Origin: Camarhynchus parvulus
Taxonomy: Eukaryota; Chordata; Aves; Passeriformes; Thraupidae
Length of the DNA: 64,000 nt
Reading direction: 5' to 3'
Assembly: GCF_901933205.1 (NCBI RefSeq)
Contig: NC_044577.1
Location: 8,195,321-8,259,320, forward strand
Position numbers and translations under genes: made by a program. This document shows, piece after piece, positions 18,413-30,335 of the stretch. Each line of letters opens with the position of its first letter. Position 1 is the first letter of the stretch. The notes beneath the pieces were generated by a model. That model saw only the letters and a program-made list of their open reading frames with translations. It had not been told where the DNA came from and searched no databases.

Positions 18413-20214
18413 TTTTTACTTCTTTGCAGGGGAAATCTGTGCCCTGAAATGGACATGGAGTTAAATATAATTTTTCAAGGTCCTCTGATCTTCCACTGAA
18501 CGTTGACAAAGTTTACCTCAGAGATATCAGTGTCAAGATAGTGAGCTCTCAGCTTGCGGAGGAATCTGGGAGCCTTACAGCTGTTGGGATCATACCACCT
18601 CGGTTCACAGAGACACAGACACACACATCTCTGTGCAAACAAGCAGCTGTGAATTACTGTGACATGCTGAGGCAGTTCCTCGGTGCTCAGTGATGAGGTC
18701 AGGGAGTGTCTTTACAGATGCCTTCCTGTTTGTGGTTAGGCTGCACTTAGGGTGGTCTCATTCTGGATAATACAGATTTCCAAAGGACAAAAGACACTGG
18801 AAGGTGTTCACGTACCCAGACACAAACTGCACAGTGCTGAAGTGCTGCTGAGTAGTCCCCATTCACTTGAATCACAAGATGCCCTGTTCTCATCACCTGA
18901 CAGCAGCTCCCCCTCTCCTGCCTGCCCCAGCACAAGGACTGATGGCAGAGTGGAAGGAGTTCTGCTGTATTTCTGCTGCCATCTGTTTTTTCTGTCCATC
19001 TTCTGCATGAATCACCTTGATTCGAAAGTGGTGAAGCAGTCCTGTACTGTGAAATACTGGCCTATTTTTACATACAGGAGAAAGTCATACAGCCCATGCC
19101 CACAGTGGAAATGGGAAGATGCTATAAGAACAAATATAAATGCTGGACCAAAATGCAGGACCTTAATGCAGTCTGCCTTCACAACTTGTTTATGTAGCTC
19201 TGGCCTTAACTTGAAACTGGCAGGTTGCAGTCCTGTGCTGTCCAAATAATGCTGCTCTTTAGCATCACAAATCCCAGGAGGGATGTCTGCAGTGAGTGCT
19301 GCTTCTGCAAAGCCATGAGAGGTGGTACAAAACACCTTTCCTACCTCAGTGTCTGCACAGCCAACCCCCTTAGCAGCACTGCAGGGCTGTCCCCCATGTT
19401 CTCTGGACAGGGGAGTGTTCAGCAGACAGGTGCTGTTCCCTGAAACCCCTTTTGTTTTTCATAGGCATTGAACCTTGTGTTTCATAATGACCTGGCTGCT
19501 ATGGCCATCTTCTGCAGCTCATGTCAATATTCCTAAAACAAGAGATCTTTTCCCCACTATAAGGCAGTTTTCTTCAGAAGCTCCTGACATGCTTTTATAG
19601 GACTAGGAATTAGTAAAAGCAATGGGATTTGGAGTGTTTCTGGAGAAGTCTCCTGGGCTCCTTCATGGCCCATATGTTTTCACCTGCCAGGTTGTTCCCT
19701 TACTTCTCTAATGGTTGCAGATGTGCCAGTCAAACATGCTTTGTCCTGAAGCCCCGAGCCAAGCAGTCATTTGCGCTGCATGTGTGGTGTCCAGCGGTGC
19801 TTTCCCAGGGCATCCCGGGAGGTGCCCTGCTGGCTCCCTGCAGCCCTGGCTGGCTGGCAGCTGGCTCAGGAGCTGCAGGCAGTGAATCTGGGCAATTGCA
19901 TGCGCCTGTGCATGCTCCTGGGGAGGCTGCAGGGCTGTGGCTGCCCAGCCCCGCCCTTCTGTTAATGAATGCAGCAGAGCTGCTGCCGGCTGTGCCCCAG
20001 CCAGGTCTGCCCCTCACTGTGCAGTGCTGTGGGGTGAGCCTGGCCCTGCTGCTGAGGAGAACAGGGCCCCAGTCATCCCAGGAATTCATTAAGAGATGCT
20101 CTTTCTGTCTTCAGCCTTTGTCCTACTGAGTCCTTTGCTCTTGCTTCCAGAGAATGTCAAATTGTTATGGCTCTTTATGGGGATTCTGCTTTTTAATTTA
20201 TTCTGTGATGGACA

Positions 20215-20216
<2 letters not shown>
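18413..20216. other. Intergenic DNA between NABP1 and the TG tract
   Basis: No exon, RNA gene or recognised element. The frames at 19629-20129 (+) and 19730-20089 (-) overlap each other in a GC-richer patch and match no family; they look like chance. Confidence 0.5.

Positions 20217-20259
<43 letters not shown>
20217..20259. repeat. (TG)n microsatellite, 21 uninterrupted units
   Basis: A pure TG dinucleotide run of 43 bases, with no interruption. It is the longest simple repeat in the window and is long enough to be length-variable between individuals. Alternating purine-pyrimidine runs of this kind can adopt Z-DNA. Confidence 0.98.
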
Positions 20260-20261
<2 letters not shown>

Positions 20262-23200
20262 CTGGGACAAGAAAATTAATCCTAAACAAGCTGTTGATTA
20301 AACTACTGGAGTTCAAAGGGATTAGGAAAAAAAGTCTGGAAGTGACTAAGGGGAACTCTTAAGGACTTAATTTAGGTTTTTAATTTCTCTAAGTTGCTGT
20401 TGTTTGGGTTTTATTTTTTTCTCATAAAGAAAACAATGCAGTTGTAAGAGCTTCATCTAAAACTGCCCTCCCACACCCCCAGCTGATAAAGACTGTCTGG
20501 ATTTGTACATGTCCTAGCAAGTAAGATTAGGGAAGGAAGAAAACATCAGGATGTAGCTCAGAGGAGAAAACAGTTGTGCTCTAAATGTACCTTCAGAGCT
20601 AAATGTTTCCTTATTATACAAGTTTAAATGGCATGGTTTCAGCTGTGTAGAGTGGCTTGTAGGGCTGACTGGCTGCTCCAGGTTTAATAAATTTGCATAT
20701 AAAAGACAAAATTGGCTTAATACACCATCAGCTGTGACTCCATGGAAGCACAGTTGCACGTTGGTTGTAGTGTGTCAGCAGAGCCCTCTACCAAGCTTTC
20801 TTTGAATTTGTGTCCAGAAGATAAAGTGGCTTTGCAAGGTACTGGACAGCTATTTCGGAAATAAAGAACCATGCTTGTCGACCCTGTGTCCCATGGGACT
20901 CACTGGGAGATCCCACTGACTTCAAGGATAATTTGGAACAGGTCCTATGCAGGCAGTAGTTTCTCAACTGCTCAACTGTAAAACTGGGATGAAGTGGTAG
21001 TGCAGATCTGTGAGATGCTAAATTCGTAATTTATGGTGTGGAGAAACTGAAAGCAACAGCCAATATGTAGAGTTATTTCTAAATCAAGAAAATTCTACAA
21101 ATATATATTTCTAAGCCAGGATCCTCTGTAATTAGGTAACTGGACTTGCCCTTTTTGATTTGCTTTTTTTTTTTTCCCAGTGGTGTCAAGTGCTGCAGTT
21201 CTGTGCCCAAAACTGCAAGTGACCTGTCAGTGCAACTGGGAAGAGCTGCTGGGGCAGGGGTGGGTGGGGGATGCCAAGGCAAGGCCTGGAGCAGAAGGGC
21301 TGGTGGGGCCCTGCAGGGCTCTGACTGGTGTTTACTGGTACCTGTGTTGTGGGGAAACTTTTGAAAGGGTTGGACAATAACGGTCAGAGTTACTTGGGGA
21401 GGGGGGTGTTGGTTCTGGTGTGGGACAAGATGAAGATGCATTAAATGATCTCTAGCTGGCTCCACCATTATTTTCTATGATTTATGCATTAGGTTAATTT
21501 TTGTAATTTCCTTCTTCCTAGCTTGATTAATACTAAATTTAATTTTCTATAATCAACTTGAGCATGTAACTTGGAGACATGAGGTTTAGGCTGATTGCAG
21601 TAAAAATCTACCTATCCAGCCTAGCTTGAATAAAGCAAAACTATTTTTATCCCTAAATTATGCAATATTTTCATGGAGCTCTGCAGCTTACTTATTTAAC
21701 CTTTGAAAGGAGTGCTCTATTTTTTCAGATCACCTAATGCAAACTTTGCAAATGGGTTTTTTAATTATGAGAAACCCACCTGCATGCCATCAACCAAATT
21801 ATTAGTGAGGCAGAGAAGGATAACCAATAGTGCTGCCAGACCTAAGGTGAATATGAAAAATGTTTAAATGCTGAGAACAGAAGTTGCCAAGAAATAAGTT
21901 TAAACACCAGGTGCTGGAGGAACAAATTAATATTACTTATTTTATTTTTAGAAATAGTGCGTTGACGCCTGATGGAGATAGACATTTCTATGTGCAGCAG
22001 CAGTGCTTGGCTATGCAACAGGACCAACAAAATCAACACAACCTTCTTTTAGAAGAAAATAAAATACCTATTTTAGTTTAAAAAAAGCCTTAGGTAGGGA
22101 GAGAAAGAGGCCTTCATAAACTCCCTACTATTTTTAAGTCTCTGGTGAGCTGTTGTGCTGTTGCTTATCAGAGCTGTCTGTGATGTGGGTTGGGATGACC
22201 TTGAAGCAAGAAACTTCTGTGCAAAAGCCATTCTTGCAAGTGTTTCCCTGGAATGCCCAGTCTGCTTTCATTTTGGCTGTGCTTTACTGATGGCAGGGCC
22301 CATTGCTAGGGACAGTGAGTCTAAATGTTATTGCTAAGCTTATTTTCCCCAGTAGTATGGGGAATCAGAGGTAATTTCGAGAAGAATTGGGACCCAAAAT
22401 GTCAGTAAGTCAGTATCATGAAGCCAATTAGAAGGATGTGTCAGCTCAGGAAAATTGCTGCAATTAGCTTCCTGTAGTCTTTTTAGCCAGATGGATTTGC
22501 AGAAGCTCACTGTGCAACTTCATCAGGGCTGGACCTGAAGGCAAAAATTGAGGTTTTTCTAGTAGATGTAAATGTCTGGAAGCCGCACTGGAAAAAAAAG
22601 GTGCATTGATCATGGTTGTTCTCTTGGATGTCTGGTGACTGGGAAACAAGAACTGATAGTAGATCTGTAATTACCTTGTGGTTTTGGGGATGTGCTTCAG
22701 CGGCCTGTTGTCACTGGGCTAATTGTGACTTAGTTTGGGTGGTATGAACATATGGCTCCTTCTATGGCTGCTTTGATGGCCAAGGCTAGGGAGGCTTCTT
22801 CTTCAGTCCAGGCACGCAGGTGGCCCCTGAGGAATTAGCTGAAGGGATTAGCTTCAGGTGCTGTGTGCAGCCTGTGATCAGAAGTACCAGCCTGTCAGAG
22901 GGTCCCAGCTGTCTGCAGGGTGATGCACAAGAGGAGGTCTCCACAGGACAGTATTTTTAGGAACCACGGGTTACCTCATCTTCCAGAAATATTTGGTTCA
23001 CTCAGGATATGAGGGCTTTGGGGGTTTTTTGTTTGTTTCTTGTAAACTTGAGAGCTGTCTGCTGTGGTTTCTTTGACTGCCTTCTCTTTTACCTGTCCTG
23101 AGAAAACCTTCTCAGAGGAGATGCTCCCCTGGTGTCCTGCCGAGCCTTCCCCTGCCTGTTACCTTGCCCTGAGAGCACTTGCCCTGCTGCTCCTGCCAGT

Positions 23201-26200
23201 GCTTGACCTCTTCTCGTTTGTCCCTTAACATGTTACTGCTCCTTGGGTGTTTGGCAGGTCTGCCTCATTATTTCTGCTTGTTCCAGCTCCTTTCTGCATT
23301 ACCAAAGTAATTTACGGCCCTGCCCAGTTGGAGCCCCTGTTTCCCTCCCCAGCTGGCTGTGACATTGCCTGCTCTCAAGAACAGCCATGATCTCCCTGCA
23401 ATCCCATTAATGGATCCGCTGAGGCTGGAGAAGGCGTTTCATGCATCACTGTAACAAGTTGTTCACAGCTCCCCATGTGCTAGGCTTCAAATTCAGCCTT
23501 TCAAAAGACTTTGATAAAGAAGAAAGGACCCTTTTTTTCCCCTGACTGCTGCAAATGAAAAAGCTTCTCACTTGGGAGTCGTGGGTCATATTTATGGAAA
23601 TGGGAAGAGCAGTTGCAATATTTATGGCAGTTACAGAAGCGCTTGAATCTATATTTTATTGATATGTATTTACGTGCCCACAGAAATCTTATTGCATGCT
23701 AGTTGAGAGAACTTTATTTAGATTTAGTATTTTGAAGTCATTTTTTAGTGCTTCTTTATTATCCATGGAGTGCAAGGTCCAATATTTCAAGTAGGACTGT
23801 CACCAAACAGCCGGAGGTTTTAAAAAGATTTTTATTTTACATAAAGATAAATGTTGAAGCCACATTTTTCAGAGGCACCATCTGTTCCATGTTGACCTTA
23901 ATTTTCTGGATGAGTGCTTTTCTTCAAACATTTTAAGTCTTGTCTACATTTCATTTGGTTGGGAGTGTTTAGGTTATTTGTTGAACAGAAAATCAGATAT
24001 TCAGAATGCAAACACACCATTACGTTGCAAATTATTCCCTTTGTATAATTTAGCAAACTGCTTCTTAAATACTCTGCAGACTTGCTGGGGTAGCTCTGTG
24101 TCTCTGGCATCTGGTGGGTTGGCCCTGTGTGGAGCTGGATTTCTTTGGAATGTCACTGTCGTGCCTTGCACTGGGCAATGGGATGCAGAACACCAAGGGA
24201 AAGCTGCTTTTTAATGGATAGTTTCTGGGAGTGAGGCTTGGGTAAGGATTTGTTGGTTGGCTTCGTGGTCTTGGAAGGATTTGCTGTCCAACAAACAACA
24301 ATATCTGCTCCTATTAAAAGGTGACACTAAAATAGCTGTATGAGCACATCTGCATTGTTCCCACAGGGCAATACTCCCCTCTCTCCCTTAAAATTCTTCT
24401 TGCTTCCTTGTCTTCAGCTGAAATAGGTGTATAGATTATTTTTGCCTTCCCTTGCCTCCAGCCTTGCTCTGTGGTTTGTCTGAGCCCCTGTGGCTCCAGT
24501 GGTTCAGCTGTTTGTTACTCTGCCACTTCCAGGGGCTTTCCGGACCCTGCCTGTCTGTCTGTTCCTTTTCTCCTCTATCAGCTCCCTGCCTTGCCCTATC
24601 CAAAGCTTGTCCCCTGTCATGAAACTTCTTGGCACTGCCTGTCACTGTCCCTTGCAGGGGGCTGCAGCCCCAGCCTGTCCAGCTGGATGTCAGGTGTTCA
24701 CTATTGCTATGTGCTAGATCTGGGCTAACACTGGCCTGCAGTAGCAACTATTTTAGTGACAAAATATACTCTTGGCAGAGATACTAATATCTTCGTGGTT
24801 TTGGATGGGAAGTGAGACCATAATCCTGCTCCTACGTGGTTTTTTAGTTTTTATTTAGCATCTCCTTTTTCCCCTGCAAAATGCAGAGTGATAGTGAGAC
24901 TTTTTTTTCCTTCAGAGTATGGATTTGAAAGTAAAACTCATGATGTGGTAGAAAAAGTGTTACAATATAAATTTTTTGTGTGTGTGTGCTTCAAGAAACC
25001 CCTAGAGGGGAAAGCTGTAAGGACTGCACTGTTTTAAATTAACCAGCTGGTTTCTTTACAGCTCTGCTATGTAAGTGCCTAGTAAAACTCATTTCAATGA
25101 GGAGCCAAGATATGGGGGGAAAGAGCTGAACAAACAACAAAATATCTACTTAAACCAAGGCTGAGCTGGTCTGAACACCAAAGCCTGGAGTCTGTGTCAC
25201 CAGGCTGGCTGCTTTTGGAAATACCTATTCCTACACCAAGTTTTGAGGCAAGTGATGGGCAGGGAGGAGGAAGGAGTGACTGCTGGCCTTTTGGCTTGTG
25301 CTAGTGGCTGTTTGCCATCCCAAAATCCACATAGTGCTCTGGTGCTGGAAGGTTTTTAGATGTTCATGTGGTACTTGAGGCCCTGTGGAGAAAGGCAGTG
25401 TGTGGCCAGGTCACCTGCTGTTCTTCCTCCTCACCATGCCCAGGCCACCAGGCATCTCTGCTGGGAAGTGGGAATGCCAGTCTTGTTTCCATTCCAGGAT
25501 CTTTTCCTAATCTGTGCTATAAAATAATTAAGTCTAGAATGGCCAAGTTTTGCCTCTTGTGGCTATCCACTATCTGGATTTATATTTTTGTTTGCAAGGA
25601 CAAGTTATTAATACTAGAGGAAACAAAGTCTGCTCTCCCTTGACCATGGAAATAAACGTTTTTCTACTTCTGGAAAAGCACTGAGTCCTGAAAAAATGAG
25701 AGTGGTTTGGGTTGTTTTGAGGCTGTGATTTATGTGCAAATTGCACATCTCTAAACAGGTGAAGAGTAACTTCTCCTGAAGAGCTACAGCATCATGCTGC
25801 ACCTGTGATGGGCTGTTAGGAAGGCAGGGTATCTGGCTTAACTGCCAGAAGGTCAGCTCTTAATTATTACTGTAATTAATCTCAGGTGAGCTTTTTTATC
25901 TACTCAGCAGAAGGAGCTGTTGCAGAAACTCATTAAAGGCATGACTCTTCAGCAGGCAGCAGAGTAGGGAGTTGTTCTGGGTTCTCCCAGGGGTGGGTGA
26001 GACCTCAGAAATAGCACACTGGGCTGGCAGCAGCATTTAGGCCCTCAAATGCCACTCTAGGTTAGCTTGAAACAGCTGAACTGTCAGAAAGTTGGACTGT
26101 GCATTGGATTGGGAGTTTGGGGCAATCTAGTGGTATCCCAGCGTGCTGCTAACTGCCCTGGCAGCAGTTCCCCCTTCAAGGGGCTTCCCTCTCAGGGGTC

Positions 26201-29200
26201 ACAATCAAAATCTGAACGTTCCAAGACTGAGTCTGGATTTGCAGCTGCTGGAGACCATGGAGAAGTGGGGTAAGTGCATGAGCAACAGCTGTGTTGTTTT
26301 CATAACAGATCTACATTAAAAAACATCATTTCTGTCTCTCCAAACAGAAGAATGTTTAATTTTACAAGACAAAGACCTGGGTTTTTTTTCCATGCATCTG
26401 ACTCTCTACAATTGCTTAACTTTGTGACAGAATAAATTGTTTAGTGCATGTTCATAATGTTTCTTTTGGTAGTTCCATAGCATGAAGTTTGTGAGGATTT
26501 GAACAAATAATTGTTTTGAGCTAAAAAAAACCTTTCATGTGACTTAAGGAAGATATTCTGCCAATACTGCCTTTGCTTTGATCTGGTATATGGTCATATC
26601 TGGACCACATGAGTAAGTGTATTTAGGGGTGCCCAAAAGCTCCCTGACCTGCTGGGCAGCAAGTTAAATATGAAGTCACCATCAAACTATTTGGAAGACT
26701 ACAAATTTGTTTTTAGATATCTATGAGAATGTCTGAACTATCACCACCATGTGATTTTAGATATAAAAAAATAAGCGTTTTGAATCTAGGGGCAATATGC
26801 TCTTCACTGGCACGTAAGGATAGGTTATTACTTTAAAATAACAAAGGCAGCTCCATGCACTTCAAATGTGGCCTCACCTTCCCCAGAATCTGTGCTTGCT
26901 TTTCACTGTTAGTACTTTTATGTTCTGTGGTGAAATCCAATGCCCTGCTGCCTGTTTAATTTTTGAGGGAGGCTGCTGTGCAGACTTTCTCACAGGGTGA
27001 AACTGATGCTGAAAAATCTACCAGAAAACTGGCAGGGGAAGAAGGATGTTGCTTTTGTTTGTCAGGGTGAAACAAGGTGTTCAATAATGGGAGCTTTTGT
27101 GTATTGCTTGAATTTTGTGTGTGTGACTGGGCTCACCCCAACGTGCAGATCAGGAAAATGAACTGACAGGCAAGGAACAGCTGAAAGTTGTCAGTGGAAG
27201 GTTCACAGGGAGGTTATTGAGGGCTGCAGAGAAGGCAAACACAAGCTAATGGGTTTTGAGTCTTTTAGTCTGCAGTAAGAAAAGAAGCCTCCACCCAGTC
27301 ATAGCCCTGCTGCTTGGTTGCAGCACCCTTGATGAGAAAATGAACCCACAGTTTGCTGCCCAGGTCTCACCTGTGTGCTATTAAGGCCGTGCCTCAGCAG
27401 GTGCCCTGGTCTCTCTCTTGGCTGGGCTGGGGCAGCACAGAACTTCTGGGGCTCCCACTACTCAAAAAAAAAAAAAAAAGCTTCAGAATGACTACTTGAT
27501 ATTTGGAAGAAACAGCAAGGTTGGTTTCCTGGGCTTCTGAGATATGCTTTCATATTCACTTCTCACAGTAAACAATTTAAATTGCTACTTTGTTTGTATC
27601 CATAGTTTTTAATAAAGCAAGCTCCTCTTTAAGGAAATTGCCACAAACTCACATGTTCATAAGGCAAGTGTCTTTTTTCCTTATTAGAGCATGCTATTAT
27701 CCCATGTAATCTCTGAATTATAACTAATGAATGTAGCTGCACCTAATTACTAAGCTAGCTACAGATGAGAAGTTTATTTTTAATGAGATTTTTGTTTGAT
27801 GGGAATGAGTGGATTCTCCAAATGGCATATCCTCACATACAGAATTTTTATCTGAGAACTGAGTATTCTGCTGATGTAGGTTGTGGTTTGTTTTGTTGTT
27901 TTTTGGGGCTTTATTCAAATCTAATGCAAAATGTAATTGTGCTAAAATGGCTGACTGCTCAGGAGTAAAGAATGCTATTTGAGAAGAGGCTTTCAGTGTT
28001 TTACCAGGATTCCCAAATGTAAGAAACTTGCAGTGCAGACACTAGTGTAGAGATATTGATGCTCTGATAGCAGTGATGTGGCAATAAAGTCACTGCTTGG
28101 AAGCTGAGCGTGTGGGAGAGGCACAGTGTCTCTCCAGTGTGTCAGAAACCCCCAGAATGGTGTACAGGTGCAGCTCGTAGGCAGCCCCAAATGATGCTAA
28201 TTTCCTGCACAACTGATTCTGATCTAAAGCAGGCTGGTCCTGCTGGGCCATAAACCATTTTCTCCCTGGCCTAGCTGGCACTGGTGCTTGGAACACTCCA
28301 GCCAAAATCTGGGAGACAAAAGCATGTCCCTTTTGCTGGTCTCTGGGAGACAGATGAACTGTACATTCTCACTATAAAGTTGGTGTCACAATTTGGAGCC
28401 AAATTTAGTCCTAGACATTGTTTATGGGTTCATCCAAATGCAGGCAAATAGTTTTCCCACTATTACAAAAATAATTTGTTTACTTGCCATCTGGTTATTA
28501 TACATGATTTTTTTTTTTTTTCCCCCAAAGATAAAATGAAGATCTTTTGATTAGTGACTACAGTAAAACGTGTCTGATTTATTTGTGAGAGTTGCTCTTT
28601 GCCAAGTACATTGCTGCAGCACAAGTACTGTTATGACATTGTACTGAGTCACTTGTTGATGCTATTTGAGGGAGAAAATTTAGTTAAAGGAACTGGAACA
28701 GGATGTCCATTTCATTTCAGTACTTGTAATCCTGAGTCATCTCAGATAGTTGATGAAATACAGCACCTCACATTTTAGACAGGGCTTCTCTTAACATTAT
28801 TTGGGGATGCTGTAATTTGATAGAGGGTGGAAAAATACAGAGAGCTGAATTTATGTGATGAGCTTTATTTTAGTTGTCACTTTCTGTTGAAGCACTCTTA
28901 AACCTTGCACGCATCTGTGGCAATTTACCAGGTCTTTAAATACTTTGTGTTTAGAGTGAAACAGGAACAATGTGTAGATAACACACGGCTGTGCAGGTAC
29001 TGGGATTTTGAGGACTCTGTCTCAAACATGTGGATTCTGGGTGTGGAGATCAATTAGGTTTATTCTTGACTGATCATGTTGGCTGCCTCCTGCTTTACTT
29101 CCACTGCAAAAATAGAACCCCAGAGGCGTTTGGTTGAGTGCATGGGAAGGAAGCAACCAATGGGTGGTTATTTCTCATGGATGAGGTTGAATTCAAATAT

Positions 29201-29573
29201 TAAGTGAAATTTTGGATATGGTTTTATATAAGCCTGTATATCTGTGTGAGTGTGAGAATTAAGGTCTTTGTGAGCGTAGTATGAACCATCAAAGGTGTAT
29301 TATTGTTACTTCCTGTATTAGTTTGTTAATGATTGTAAGATCCTGAAGTTGAGCATATTTCCCCTTAGGAGCTCAGAGGCTTTTGAAAATAATTTCCATG
29401 TATCCCATTAGCTTCACTTTGGGGTGGCAGGCAGCAAATCTTTAACACAGAGTATTTATGGGCAGAAAATAAAGAATATTGACTCTATTTAAAGCTGTGG
29501 GAAGAATTCATATTAGAATAATAGAACTATTACATTTGGAATTTACCCTGTGAAACACAATACTGCTTTAGAT
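20260..29573. other. Intergenic DNA, largely featureless
   Basis: About 9.3 kb without a supported gene. It holds only short homopolymer runs, notably 16 A at 27464-27479 and 14 T at 28508-28521. No open frame exceeds 129 codons and none resembles a known protein. AT-rich stretches (for example 23.6-24.1 kb) could include conserved noncoding DNA, which cannot be judged without alignment. Confidence 0.5.
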
Positions 29574-29637
29574 GAGGGATGCTACTACAGGGTAAACACT
29601 GGTCAGAGGGATGCTACTATAGGGTAAACACTGGCTC
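29574..29637. repeat. Tandem duplication, 32 bp unit, two copies
   Basis: Two adjacent 32-bp units start at 29574 and 29606 with GAGGGATGCTACTA and continue AGGGTAAACACTGG. They differ by one C/T change in the first 28 bases and diverge at the last few. This is a recent local duplication. Confidence 0.9.
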
Positions 29638-29904
29638 TTATATCCTGGTTTCACTTTTAATTTGGATAAATGCGCGTTCAGTAGCTGCAGAAGCTCAGAA
29701 GATAAGGGGCCAATGTGTATTTATCAAACACTGATATCCAGATAGCTGTGGAATCAACCAAAGACTGTTGGTAATAACACACTGTGAGAAAGAACAGCTT
29801 GTGGCTGCAGAAGGGGCCTTATGGGGCAGGGCAGCACTTTCCTGGGACAAACATCCTTGTTCTGGTTCCTGGAGAGAAGCACAGGCTTGAGGCTGAGAGA
29901 TGGG

Positions 29905-30335
29905 CATGGGTGTTGGGAGATTGAGACCACCAAAACCCTCTGATCTGTTTCCAGAAAGGTCTGAAAGAATGGACTGTGCATGGTAACTAATTTGCACTGA
30001 AAATGAGAAACTTTCCAGGGCAGGGAAAGTTTCAGCCCATCAGCTGCATCCATGCTGGAACCAGGCCTGGTGATCTCTTTTTCTTCCTTCCTTTATCTCT
30101 CCTGTCTTTAATTAATCTCTCTTCCCTTTCCCCTTCCCTCTTTATCCAAACCCCACTGCTGTGTACCTACAGAGGAGCTCAGGGACTGTTGTAGCAATTT
30201 CCATGCCAAATGAGTAATTTACTAATAAAGCTTCGTAAGCTTTTGCTGACCTTCTGATTTTTGTCATTCTTCTCGACCACAAGGATCTCTGAATCTTGGG
30301 TGCTGCCTTCCCCTTAAGGGTGGCACATCACAGTA
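29905..30335 (+). mobile_element. Possible LTR fragment, plus strand
   Basis: The block resembles the 3' half of an endogenous retroviral LTR: a pyrimidine-rich stretch at about 30078-30150, an AATAAA at 30224-30229, and then a short R/U5-like tail running to about 30330 ending in CA. TGTTGGGAGATT at 29911 could be the 5' end, but no flanking target duplication was found. The call rests on layout and general resemblance to songbird LTRs; the boundaries are uncertain and the coding part of the virus is absent. Confidence 0.4.

Noticed and set aside
27400..27479. Retrocopy ending in the 16-A run
   Set aside because: The sequence before the A-run has no open frame or recognised gene, and no target duplication was found.
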